From Herbidospora solisilvae (GTDB lineage Bacteria; Actinomycetota; Actinomycetes; Streptosporangiales; Streptosporangiaceae): a DNA stretch of 64,000 nt. The DNA lies in the NCBI RefSeq assembly GCF_009901565.1, contig NZ_WXEW01000001.1:496001-560000 (forward strand). Direction: 5' to 3'. This document shows, in pieces, positions 9,204-17,062 of this stretch. Under the pieces are notes generated by a model, which made no database searches, was not told the origin of the DNA, and was given only the letters and a program-made list of their open reading frames with translations. Each line of letters opens with the position of its first letter. Positions within the stretch are counted from its first letter, which is position 1. The position numbers were made by a program, and so were the translations under genes.

Positions 9204-11846
9204 CTACTCCGCGAGCTGTTTCACCAGCGTTCTGGCCTCCATGGTCACCCGGCTGGACCCCTTCCTGGCCGCCAGTTCGGCCAGCCCCGGCACCTTGCCC
9301 TTCGCCCCGCACACCCGGGCCGCCTTCACCGCCACGCCCAGCAGCTCGCCCAGCCCGGAGCGGGGCTTGGCGCCCTCGTCCGGCAGCAGGCCGGGCAGCG
9401 CGACCGACAGCACCTCCCACACGGCGGCGTGGGCGCCCGCGTCGGCCGACTGACCGAGGACCTCGGTGATGCGGCTGAGTTTCAGGACGTCGCCCGTCAC
9501 CAGGCGGCGGATCGCGTCGCCGACGCCCTCGGCCGGGAAGTCGGGACGGCCCGCCAGGGCCAGGAAGGCCTCACCGGCCGCCGAGCGCTGGACCGCCCGC
9601 TGGTGGCCCATCGCGCCGACGACGGCCGCCGCGACCACGGGACCGACCGGGCCGGGGGCCACGGCCAGCGGGATGACGGCCTCGCCGGCGGGGTCGCTCT
9701 GGTCGGCCCAGACGCAGATCCAGCGGAGCAGGTAGGCGGCCGTGGCCTCGGGGTGGTTCGGAAGGGTGCCGGCCCAGATGTCGCGGGACCGGACCCAGTA
9801 GTCGAACTCGTCGTCGGGCGACAGGGTGACCAGAGTGCTGATGTGGTCGGGGAGGCGCCGGCCCGGGTCCATCGTGACGACCGGCTGCCGCTGGATCCAG
9901 CCGTGGCGCTCGGTGACCTTGACGGTCCACTCGACGACGGGGTCGGGCAGGCCGCCCTCGCGGATCCACTCGGCCACCATGCGCCCCCCGTGACCGCCGA
10001 TCTTCTCGGCGCGGTCGGCCACCGAGGCGTCGACGTCGCGGGGCAGGCGGAGCAGGGCCTGGGTGAGGTCGGCCGGGAGGGGCTCGCGGTCGCCGAGGGC
10101 TTCGAGCCGGGTCAGCAGGGTCTCGGGGTCGACCAAGTGACCGGGCAGCGTCGGGGTGGCGAGCAGGCAGGGGCGGGTCTCCCCCTCGGCGGCCATGCGG
10201 ACGAGTTCGAGGGCCCGCTGCCGGAACAGGCGGGCGTGAGGGGTCGTCCTGCCGCGGTCGGGGTCGCGCGGCGGCAGCGCCAGGTGTTTGAGCCGATCGA
10301 GGAACGACGGGTTCAGCCCGAGGAGCTTGCGGGCCTTGGCGCGGAAGCCCTCGTCGGCGTGTTCGCCGATCAGCGCGGCGGCCCAGAACAACAACCAGCC
10401 CGGGTCGTCGGGGACGTAACCACTGGTCCGGAAGTACTCCCAGGCGGTGGGCTGGAAGTCGGCCTTGAAGCCGGCGACCACGGCGGCGCGGTCGTGGTGG
10501 CTCAGCTCCACCAGGGCGGCCATGACCCGCTCGAAGGTGTCCATGTCGTCGGTGTGCTGGACGTCGTGCAGCTCGATCACGAGTTCCGGCACGGTGCGGA
10601 TCGGCGGCTGGAGCGGCGGCGCGCCCACCAGGGGGACGCCGGTGAACACCTCCTCCTCGGCCGTCTCGGTCACGCCGAACCTCTCGGCCAGCGGCGCGCG
10701 TTCGTCGGCGGGCAGCCGGACGGCCGCGTCGGCGACGGCCGCGCGGGCGGTCTCGGTCGACGGGCCGAGCTTGACCGCGAGGCGGATCGCGCGGGCGCGG
10801 GTCGCGGAGCTCTCGGCGGAGAGGACGTCGGCCAGCGCGAGCAGGGCGCCCTCGGCCCTGACGGGGTCGGCCGCGGTGACCTTGAACGTGTCGGAGATCC
10901 ACTTGAGCGCGGCCCCGACGTGCTTCTTCTCGGCCCGCAGGGCCAGCGCGCCGACGGCCTCGCCGAACAGGCCGGCGTCGAGGCGCCCGGCCACGTCGAG
11001 GGCGCGCAGTTCCCCGACGGCGAGGTCGGCGACGTTGGCGGCCCCGGCGGGCAGGCAGCGGACCAGGTCGCGGGCGGGTGTCTCGTCGGGGCCGGGCTCG
11101 AACCGGCGGCGCAGCTCCACGAACATGCCGAGGTCGCGGGCCTCGCCGCCGATCAGGAACCGGCCGATCGTGCCGTCGAGGACCGTCGCCCGGTCGAGGC
11201 GGCCCCTCTTCACCTCGGCGTGCAGCCCGTCGACGAACGCCGTGACGGCGGCGCTCTCCCAGGTGCTCCGGAAGGGGGCGGAGGCCCCTTCGGTGTCGAA
11301 CAGGCGCGGCACCATCGTCTCGGCGATCGGGTCGTTCCTCAGGTCGCCCGTGACGAAGGCGTGCCATGCCCAGCAGACGGTGAACGCGTCGCCCTCGGGT
11401 TCGACGCCGGTCTCGAGCAGCATGGTCCGGGCCAGCGCGAATCCGGGCGGCCCGCCCTCCCGGCGCCACGACCAGCTCGACCCGCGGGGCGGCCGGAGCG
11501 CGGCCGTCAGCCGCCGGGCCAGGTCGGCCCGCCATTCGAGGGGACGCCCGCGCAGCGCCCCGGCGACGGTCTTCGCGTCGGCCCACGCGTCGGCGGGCTC
11601 GCGCAGCTCACGCCGGTTGAGCCAGGTGGCGACCTGACTGGCCCCGCCGTGGCAGAGGGCGCCGGCGACCCGCAGCCCGGTGATCTCGTGGCGGTGGTCG
11701 GTCGCGAACCGCCACTCGCCGAACCTGCGCACCCGCGCGGTCAGCTCGGCCTGGAGCTCCTTGCGCCCGGCGGCGTCGAGCCACTCGATCGCGGCGGGGA
11801 TGTGGGTGTGGCGGCTCTGCGCGATCAGCTGGAGGACGGTGCTCAC
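9204..11846 (-). CDS. DUF6493-like large helical protein, partner of the SWIM-domain gene
   Basis: This protein of about 880 residues is alpha-helical, Ala/Leu/Arg-rich with scattered Trp, and reads like a HEAT/ARM-type solenoid. There is no signal peptide or enzyme motif. It matches from memory the actinobacterial DUF6493 family, which is usually encoded next to a SWIM zinc-finger gene. GTG at 11846 overlaps the TGA of the upstream SWIM gene (GTGA, 11843-11846), so the two are translationally coupled and probably act together. A longer frame to 11930 would extend into the SWIM gene and is not needed. Biochemical role unknown. Confidence 0.75.
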   Translation of the reverse strand: MSTVLQLIAQSRHTHIPAAIEWLDAAGRKELQAELTARVRRFGEWRFATDHRHEITGLRVAGALCHGGASQVATWLNRRELREPADAWADAKTVAGALRGRPLEWRADLARRLTAALRPPRGSSWSWRREGGPPGFALARTMLLETGVEPEGDAFTVCWAWHAFVTGDLRNDPIAETMVPRLFDTEGASAPFRSTWESAAVTAFVDGLHAEVKRGRLDRATVLDGTIGRFLIGGEARDLGMFVELRRRFEPGPDETPARDLVRCLPAGAANVADLAVGELRALDVAGRLDAGLFGEAVGALALRAEKKHVGAALKWISDTFKVTAADPVRAEGALLALADVLSAESSATRARAIRLAVKLGPSTETARAAVADAAVRLPADERAPLAERFGVTETAEEEVFTGVPLVGAPPLQPPIRTVPELVIELHDVQHTDDMDTFERVMAALVELSHHDRAAVVAGFKADFQPTAWEYFRTSGYVPDDPGWLLFWAAALIGEHADEGFRAKARKLLGLNPSFLDRLKHLALPPRDPDRGRTTPHARLFRQRALELVRMAAEGETRPCLLATPTLPGHLVDPETLLTRLEALGDREPLPADLTQALLRLPRDVDASVADRAEKIGGHGGRMVAEWIREGGLPDPVVEWTVKVTERHGWIQRQPVVTMDPGRRLPDHISTLVTLSPDDEFDYWVRSRDIWAGTLPNHPEATAAYLLRWICVWADQSDPAGEAVIPLAVAPGPVGPVVAAAVVGAMGHQRAVQRSAAGEAFLALAGRPDFPAEGVGDAIRRLVTGDVLKLSRITEVLGQSADAGAHAAVWEVLSVALPGLLPDEGAKPRSGLGELLGVAVKAARVCGAKGKVPGLAELAARKGSSRVTMEARTLVKQLAE

Positions 11847-13183
11847 GCCGTCACCTCGGCCAGGGACACGACCTTCTGGGCGGCCAGCACGTGTTTGCAC
11901 GGCCCTCGCGACCCCCGGTAGTCGATCCACCAGGGACAGGTGCAGGTGGGCGCCGCACCGGGGGTGAGCCGGACGGTCCGTTCGTTCACCTGGGCCACGC
12001 CCGGGCCGGTGAACCGGACGGCCCCCCGCTCGACCAGGTCGAGCGCCGACTTCAGGCGCGGGTTCATGGCCAGGACGCGGCCGGCGTCGTAGGGCAGCTC
12101 GCGGTGGAAGTGGGCGGCCTCGGCGACGTCGTAGCCGACGCGGCCGCCGGTGCCCAGGCGGGTGAGGGCCGCGCCGACGCGGGCGCGGGTCAGGCCCGAC
12201 TGCTCGGCGAGCAGGTCGGCGTCAAGGCGGGGCTCGAACCGCAGCAGCGCGCCCACGAGGTCGGCGTCGTCGGCCACAGTGTCGCCGTTGAGATCGTCGA
12301 GGACGGCCCCCTCTCCGGAGAACCCGCGCCGCGGCTCGGGCGACAGGGTGAGCGTGAACCGCATGCCGGGCAGCTCCAGCTCCCACGCGGACGCCATCGG
12401 CAGCCCGCCCTCGACGAGGGGACCGTAGACGCGCAGCCCGGTCGCGAACCGCAGCAGCGGCGCGAGCACGGCCAGCCGCTCGGGCCCGGCCAGGCAGACC
12501 GCGCCGGGCGCGGGGCGCGCGGTCAGCCGCAGCGACCGCCCGGCCGGCACCGCCCACAACACGCCGCGTTTGGGCAGGTCGCGTACGAACTTCACGGCCT
12601 CGGCCCGGCCCAGCGAGGCGCGCAGGTCGAATCTGGAGGCGATCACCTGGACCTCGGCGAAGCCGCGTAACCAGCGCTCGGGCAGCGGCACCTTCTTCTC
12701 CACCACCGCGCCGTCGAGCGTGGTGGCGACCACCTCGTCGTCGCCCACGGCCAGGTGGAGGGGGTCGGTGCCGCCGACACGGGCCAGCGCCCTGCGCAGC
12801 GGCACGTTGACGTCGACGTTGGTGGTGCCGACCTCGACCACGTCGCCGTCGAGCGCCTGCTGCAGCACGTCGAGCCGGGCGTAGACGCCGCCGCACGCGG
12901 AGAACGACTCGAACCGCAGCCGGTCGCCGTTGCAGGTCACCACCGGGTCGCGCATGAACGTCACGGCGCGCAGATCGAAGTAGCGGGTCTTGGCGACGTC
13001 GGCCAGGCCGATCAGGGCGGCCGCCGCGGGGGCGGCGTTGGTCAGCACGCCGCTGAAGAAATGGGGGCGGGCGACCAGGCCGGAAGGGGTGAACCCGCCG
13101 GAGGTGGACAGGCCGAGAAGGCCGGCGGCGAGGTCGAGTTCGGAGGCTCGCGAATAGGAGTACGCGATCTGCGCGTCAGACAT
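11843..13183 (-). CDS. SWIM zinc-finger protein
   Basis: This 446-residue protein has a SWIM-type zinc-binding motif near its C-terminus: C-x-C followed by W-W-I-D-Y-R-G-S-R-G-P and C-K-H, i.e. CxCx(n)CxH. SWIM domains bind DNA or proteins. The long N-terminal region is of mixed strands and helices with no recognised enzyme motif. ATG at 13183 was chosen because the more upstream start at 13213 adds a short tail without a clear ribosome-binding site. The gene is first in a two-gene unit with the large DUF6493-like protein (4-bp overlap) and is divergent from the serine hydrolase. No function is established for this pair. Confidence 0.8.
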   Translation of the reverse strand: MSDAQIAYSYSRASELDLAAGLLGLSTSGGFTPSGLVARPHFFSGVLTNAAPAAAALIGLADVAKTRYFDLRAVTFMRDPVVTCNGDRLRFESFSACGGVYARLDVLQQALDGDVVEVGTTNVDVNVPLRRALARVGGTDPLHLAVGDDEVVATTLDGAVVEKKVPLPERWLRGFAEVQVIASRFDLRASLGRAEAVKFVRDLPKRGVLWAVPAGRSLRLTARPAPGAVCLAGPERLAVLAPLLRFATGLRVYGPLVEGGLPMASAWELELPGMRFTLTLSPEPRRGFSGEGAVLDDLNGDTVADDADLVGALLRFEPRLDADLLAEQSGLTRARVGAALTRLGTGGRVGYDVAEAAHFHRELPYDAGRVLAMNPRLKSALDLVERGAVRFTGPGVAQVNERTVRLTPGAAPTCTCPWWIDYRGSRGPCKHVLAAQKVVSLAEVTA

Positions 13184-13239
13184 GGCGGGGACTCTAACGG
13201 CGTCGACCGACATTCACGGAACTCGATATAGTCGAACAC

Positions 13240-14355
13240 ATGAGCGATCTCCAGCGTGACGTGCAGGCCGCGATCGACGAACTCGTCGAGAAGGGCGTCG
13301 AGCGGGGCCTCCAGGTGTCGGTCTACCTCGGCGGGGAGCCCGTGGTCGACGCCGTGGCGGGGGTGGCCGACCCGGCGACCGGGCGGGCGGTGACGCCCGA
13401 GACGCCGTTCTACAACTACTCCGTCGGCAAGGGCGCCACCTCGGCCGTGCTCCACGTGCTCGCCGAGCGGGGCCTGATCGGCTACGACACGCCGATCGCC
13501 GAGGTGTGGCCCGAGTTCGCCGCCCACGGCAAAGAGCGGGCGACGGTCCGCATGGCCCTCGACCACTCCGTGGGCGTGCCGGGCATCCCGCTCACCACGA
13601 CCGCCGAAGACCTCTGCGACTGGGACGCGATGTGCGCGGCCGTCGCCGACGCCGAGCCGTGGTGGGAGCCGGGCACCGCGATCGGCTACCACGCCTACAG
13701 CTTCGGCTACATCGTCGGCGAGATCGTCCGGCGGGTGACCGGGAGGAAGATCTCCGAGGTCCTGCGCGACGAGGTCGCCGGTCCGCTCGGCGTGGCCGAC
13801 GAGCTCTACTTCGGCATGCCCGCCGACCAGCACCACCGGCTGGCCGTGCTCGAAGACGCCCCCTCGCCCGAGCCGCCCCCGGGGCTGCCGGCGGAGCTGC
13901 CCGACCTGCCGATGTTCAGGGCGGCCCCCATGGCGCTGATGCCGACCGCCGCGTTCGGCAACCGGCCCGACATCCTGGCGGCCGACATCCCGGCCGGGGG
14001 CAAGATGTCGGCCCGTGCGATGGCCCGGCTCTACTCGGCGCTGATGACCGAGGTCGACGGCGTGCGGCTGATCTCCCCCGAACGCCTCCGCGCGATCTCG
14101 GCGATCTCCTTCGAGGGCGTCGACGCCGTCTTCGGCAACCCGGTGCGGTGGGGCCTCGGCTACGGCATCGGCCACCCGGGCGCCTTCGACGACCCCGGCC
14201 CGACGACGTTCGGCGTCCCGGGCGCGGGGGGCGGCAGCGCCTACGCCGACACGAAGACCGGCATGGCCTTCGCCCTCACGAAGAACGTGCTCAGCACCGA
14301 CTTCACCACCGCCACCACCATCAGCGACCTGGTCCGGCGGCGACTCACCGGGTGA
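13240..14355 (+). CDS. Serine hydrolase of the beta-lactamase class C/esterase family
   Basis: This 371-residue protein carries the S-x-x-K nucleophile motif as S-V-G-K near residue 66, after a Y-N-Y lead-in. A tyrosine motif, Y-H-A-Y-S, sits near residue 150 at the Y-x-N position. A late glycine-rich strand (G-V-P-G-A-G-G-G-S) replaces the K-T-G triad. There is no signal peptide, so it is probably a cytosolic esterase or amidase rather than a secreted penicillin-binding protein. It is divergent from the SWIM gene and followed 55 bases later by the metallophosphoesterase. The substrate is unknown. Confidence 0.85.
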   Translation: MSDLQRDVQAAIDELVEKGVERGLQVSVYLGGEPVVDAVAGVADPATGRAVTPETPFYNYSVGKGATSAVLHVLAERGLIGYDTPIAEVWPEFAAHGKERATVRMALDHSVGVPGIPLTTTAEDLCDWDAMCAAVADAEPWWEPGTAIGYHAYSFGYIVGEIVRRVTGRKISEVLRDEVAGPLGVADELYFGMPADQHHRLAVLEDAPSPEPPPGLPAELPDLPMFRAAPMALMPTAAFGNRPDILAADIPAGGKMSARAMARLYSALMTEVDGVRLISPERLRAISAISFEGVDAVFGNPVRWGLGYGIGHPGAFDDPGPTTFGVPGAGGGSAYADTKTGMAFALTKNVLSTDFTTATTISDLVRRRLTG

Positions 14356-14410
14356 CGGCGAGCGGCTCGCAGGTGGATTTTGGGGGTCGAGGTCGGAGAG
14401 ACTGCCCGTT

Positions 14411-15238
14411 ATGACATTTCTTCTGGCGATCAGCGATGTGCACGTCGGTTACCCCGAGAACCGGGAGATCGTCGAGCGCATCCGCCCCCGGTCGGAGACC
14501 GACTGGCTGCTGCTGCCCGGAGACGTGTCCGAGAAGGTCGCCGACTTCGAGTGGGTGCTCGGCACCCTCGCGAGCCGCTTCGCCAGGGTCGTCTGGGCGC
14601 CCGGCAACCACGACCTGTGGACCCACCCGAGCGAGACGCTCCAGCTCCGCGGCGTCGAACGCTACGACCACCTGGTGAAGGTGGCCCGCGACCTGGGCGT
14701 CGTCACCCCCGAAGACCCCTACCCGACCTGGGAGGGCCCCGACGGCCCGGTCACGGTGGCGCCCCTGATGGTCCTCTACGACTACAGCTACCGCGTGCCC
14801 GGCGTCACGACCAAAGAGGCGGCGCTGAAGCTGGCCTACGACAAGGGCGTCGTCTGCACCGACGAGATGGTCCTCCACCCCGACCCCTACGACGGCATCG
14901 ACGAGTGGTGCGCCGCCCGGGCCGAGGAGACCGAGCGCCGCCTGGCCGAGCGCCCCGGCCGCCTGCCGACGGTCCTGGTCAACCACTATCCGCTGGTCCG
15001 CGACCCCACGTTCGTGCTGCGCCACCCCGAGTTCGCGATCTGGTGCGGCACCGACCGCACCGCCGACTGGCACATCCGGTTCGGCGCGGTCGCCATGGTC
15101 TACGGCCACCTGCACATCCCCCGCACGACCTGGCACGACGGGGTGCGGTTCGAGGAGGTGTCGCTCGGCTACCCGCGGGAGTGGCGTCCGAGGAGCACGA
15201 CACCGGGCGAGCTGCGGCAGATCCTGCCCGTGATCTGA
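14411..15238 (+). CDS. Calcineurin-like metallophosphoesterase
   Basis: This 275-residue protein has all five motifs of the two-metal phosphoesterase fold: D-V-H near residue 9, G-D-V near 38, G-N-H-D near 72, an isolated His in V-N-H-Y-P, and G-H-L-H near the C-terminus. It should hydrolyse phosphomono- or diesters in the cytosol; the substrate cannot be read from the motifs. It is followed 4 bases later by the HAD hydrolase gene, suggesting one transcript. Confidence 0.9.
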   Translation: MTFLLAISDVHVGYPENREIVERIRPRSETDWLLLPGDVSEKVADFEWVLGTLASRFARVVWAPGNHDLWTHPSETLQLRGVERYDHLVKVARDLGVVTPEDPYPTWEGPDGPVTVAPLMVLYDYSYRVPGVTTKEAALKLAYDKGVVCTDEMVLHPDPYDGIDEWCAARAEETERRLAERPGRLPTVLVNHYPLVRDPTFVLRHPEFAIWCGTDRTADWHIRFGAVAMVYGHLHIPRTTWHDGVRFEEVSLGYPREWRPRSTTPGELRQILPVI

Positions 15239-15242
15239 CGGC

Positions 15243-15878
15243 ATGATCGACACCGTGCTGATCGACACCGTGTTGTTCGACGTCGGGGGGGTGCTGACGG
15301 TCGACCCCTGGCAGGCCTTGTGGCTGACCGGCGGCGACGGCCTCGCCGACCGGCTCGGGCTCGACCACGAACGGGTCGACGCGATCGGCGAGCGGCTGTG
15401 GCCCGACTACTCCCTGCGGGTGCGCGACGAGGCCGACTACTGGCGCGACTTCGGGCGGGCCCTCGGCCGCGAGATCCCGGCCGAGGCCGTCGCGGCGGCG
15501 GAACACTCGACCCTGCGGAGCGACCCGGCGGCGGGGCGGGCCGTGGGGCTGCTCGCCGGCCACGGCGTCACGGTCGGATTCATCAGCGACAACACGTCGT
15601 TCTGGTTTCCCAAACAAATGCGCCTCATCGGCGAAGTCGCGGAAATCCGGTCGGACCACGTGTTCCTGTCCTATCTTCTCGGTGTGTCCAAACAGACCCC
15701 CGGAACCGGCCTCTTCGAGATCGCCGCCCGAACGCTCGACCCGTCGCGCACCCTCGTCGTCGACGACCGGGCGCACAATATCGGCCGCGCCGCGAGCGCG
15801 GGTTTCCGGACGCGGTTCCACGCCCTCGGCGGCGATATCGGGCTGCTCGACGCCGTCAGGGAGAGCGTGGGAATGTAG
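15243..15878 (+). CDS. HAD-family hydrolase
   Basis: This 211-residue protein has HAD motif I written L-F-D-V-G-G-V-L, where the first Asp is kept and the usual second Asp is replaced by Gly. Many HAD subfamilies with the DxGGV form show this. Motif II is around 'VGFISDNTS', Lys is in 'VSKQTPG', and motif III/IV is 'VVDDRAHN'. It is probably a phosphatase or haloacid dehalogenase-like enzyme. The gene begins with a tandem 15-bp duplication coding for I-D-T-V-L twice, so the true start could be the second unit. It is probably in one unit with the metallophosphoesterase. Confidence 0.8.
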   Translation: MIDTVLIDTVLFDVGGVLTVDPWQALWLTGGDGLADRLGLDHERVDAIGERLWPDYSLRVRDEADYWRDFGRALGREIPAEAVAAAEHSTLRSDPAAGRAVGLLAGHGVTVGFISDNTSFWFPKQMRLIGEVAEIRSDHVFLSYLLGVSKQTPGTGLFEIAARTLDPSRTLVVDDRAHNIGRAASAGFRTRFHALGGDIGLLDAVRESVGM

Positions 15879-15879
15879 C

Positions 15880-16533
15880 GTGCGATTCTTACGCCGCGCA
15901 CCCTCGCCGCCGCCCGTCGAAATCCAGGAACTGGGCGATCAGACGCAGGCCTTCCAGGCCATGCTGGTCGAGTACAACTGGCTCCGCCAGGAGAGCCTGA
16001 ACGCCATCAGCAACCGGGTGACCATCGCCAACTTCATGTTCGGCGCCATGGCGATCATCCTGGCCGCCCTGATCGGCCAGCCCACGCCGAGCACCGGAAC
16101 CGCCCTGGTCAGCCTGATCGGCGTTCCCCAAATCGCCAAGGTCGGGCTGATGATCTGGCTCGGCGAGTACAACCGCTCGCAGCGTGCCGGAAAATGGCTG
16201 GCCGAACTCGAGGTGCGCATCAACACCGCCGTCGGGCGCAAGAACGTGTTGTCGTGGGAAAGCACGCTGCTGAGCAATTCCCTGCACATGTCCTATCCCT
16301 ATTCCTCGGTGCTGCTGCTGTTGCTCGGCGCCGGCTGGGCCGGGATATTCGTCGGCGTGATGCAATTGCGGGTCACCGCCGGCCTGCCCGCCGGCCAGGT
16401 GCCGTGGCTCATCGGCGGGGTGCTGGTGGTGGCGGTCGTCATGGAGGCCTGGTTCCTCGTCTTCTTCCGCCGGAAATGGCTGCAGATAAAACGGAACTAC
16501 TCCAAGTCCGGCCCGTCGATGTGGACGGTCTGA
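15880..16533 (+). CDS. Four-helix membrane protein, unknown
   Basis: This protein of about 217 residues starts at GTG 15880, one base after the HAD stop codon. It has a short basic/proline N-terminus, an amphipathic segment, and four probable membrane helices (about residues 43-62, 70-92, 140-163 and 172-195). The C-terminus is basic (R-R-K-W-L-Q-I-K-R-N-Y). The topology resembles small SLATT-like or DUF membrane proteins, but no diagnostic motif is seen. Tight spacing suggests cotranscription with the HAD and phosphoesterase genes. Confidence 0.6.
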   Translation: MRFLRRAPSPPPVEIQELGDQTQAFQAMLVEYNWLRQESLNAISNRVTIANFMFGAMAIILAALIGQPTPSTGTALVSLIGVPQIAKVGLMIWLGEYNRSQRAGKWLAELEVRINTAVGRKNVLSWESTLLSNSLHMSYPYSSVLLLLLGAGWAGIFVGVMQLRVTAGLPAGQVPWLIGGVLVVAVVMEAWFLVFFRRKWLQIKRNYSKSGPSMWTV

Positions 16534-16536
16534 GCC

Positions 16537-16686
16537 TCAGAATCCCGCCGTCTCGCGCACCAGCACCACCACGCTCCGGCCCGGCATGAACTCGTTCTCG
16601 ATGATGAGGATCCGGCTGATGAACGACTCCTGCCCGACGAGCTCCCGCAGCCGCCGCCCCTCCAGCACCAGGCTGTGCTCGCGCAT
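16537..16686 (-). CDS. Possible 49-residue small protein
   Basis: A short frame on the minus strand reads from ATG 16686 to TGA at 16537. Almost every codon ends in G or C, and the sequence looks protein-like: a charged N-terminus (M-R-E-H-S-L-V-L-E-G), then an I/V-rich strand region. No convincing ribosome-binding site precedes it. It sits between two rightward genes, so it may be a real small protein or the end of a truncated gene. Family not recognised. Confidence 0.4.
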   Translation of the reverse strand: MREHSLVLEGRRLRELVGQESFISRILIIENEFMPGRSVVVLVRETAGF

Positions 16687-16709
16687 GGGGGGAACCACGT
16701 GACGAGCGG

Positions 16710-17051
16710 TTGTGCCGGGCGCGGCAGATGCTCGACCGGGTCTCCGGCAAGTGGACGCTCAACGTCATCCACGTCATCGGCACGGAGACCAAGCGCTTCA
16801 CCGTCATCAAGCGGGAGATTCCGGGCCTCAGCCAGCGCATGCTGACCGTCACGCTGCGCAACCTCGAACGCGACGGCCTGGTCACCCGGACGGTCCATCC
16901 GATCGCCCCGCCGCGGGTCGATTACGAATTGACACCGCTGGGTCACACTTTGCGTTCGGCGGTTTGCGGTCTGTTGGACTGGTCCATGACAAACGTGGAC
17001 GCGATCGACCGGGCCCGCGAGGCCTACGACGCCCGGCAGGCCGACATGTAG
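16710..17051 (+). CDS. HxlR-family transcriptional regulator
   Basis: About 113 residues form the HxlR winged helix: C-R-A-R-Q-M-L-D followed by S-G-K-W-T-L at the start, a recognition-helix region 'GLSQRMLTVTLRNLERDGLV', and a wing 'PRVDYELTPLGHTL'. The conserved N-terminal Cys is present. The start is uncertain. The only in-frame start codons are TTG 16710 and ATG 16728, while the best ribosome-binding site (GGGGGGA) precedes a GTG at 16699 in a different frame. A small indel near the start is possible. It lies 11 bases before the GH13 gene and may regulate it. Confidence 0.75.
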   Translation: MCRARQMLDRVSGKWTLNVIHVIGTETKRFTVIKREIPGLSQRMLTVTLRNLERDGLVTRTVHPIAPPRVDYELTPLGHTLRSAVCGLLDWSMTNVDAIDRAREAYDARQADM

Positions 17052-17062
17052 GGGAGGAACCC

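Noticed and set aside
9429-11921. Long rightward frame opposite the DUF6493-like gene
   Set aside because: Low-complexity Gly/Arg/Asp-rich translation, no start signal, fully antisense.
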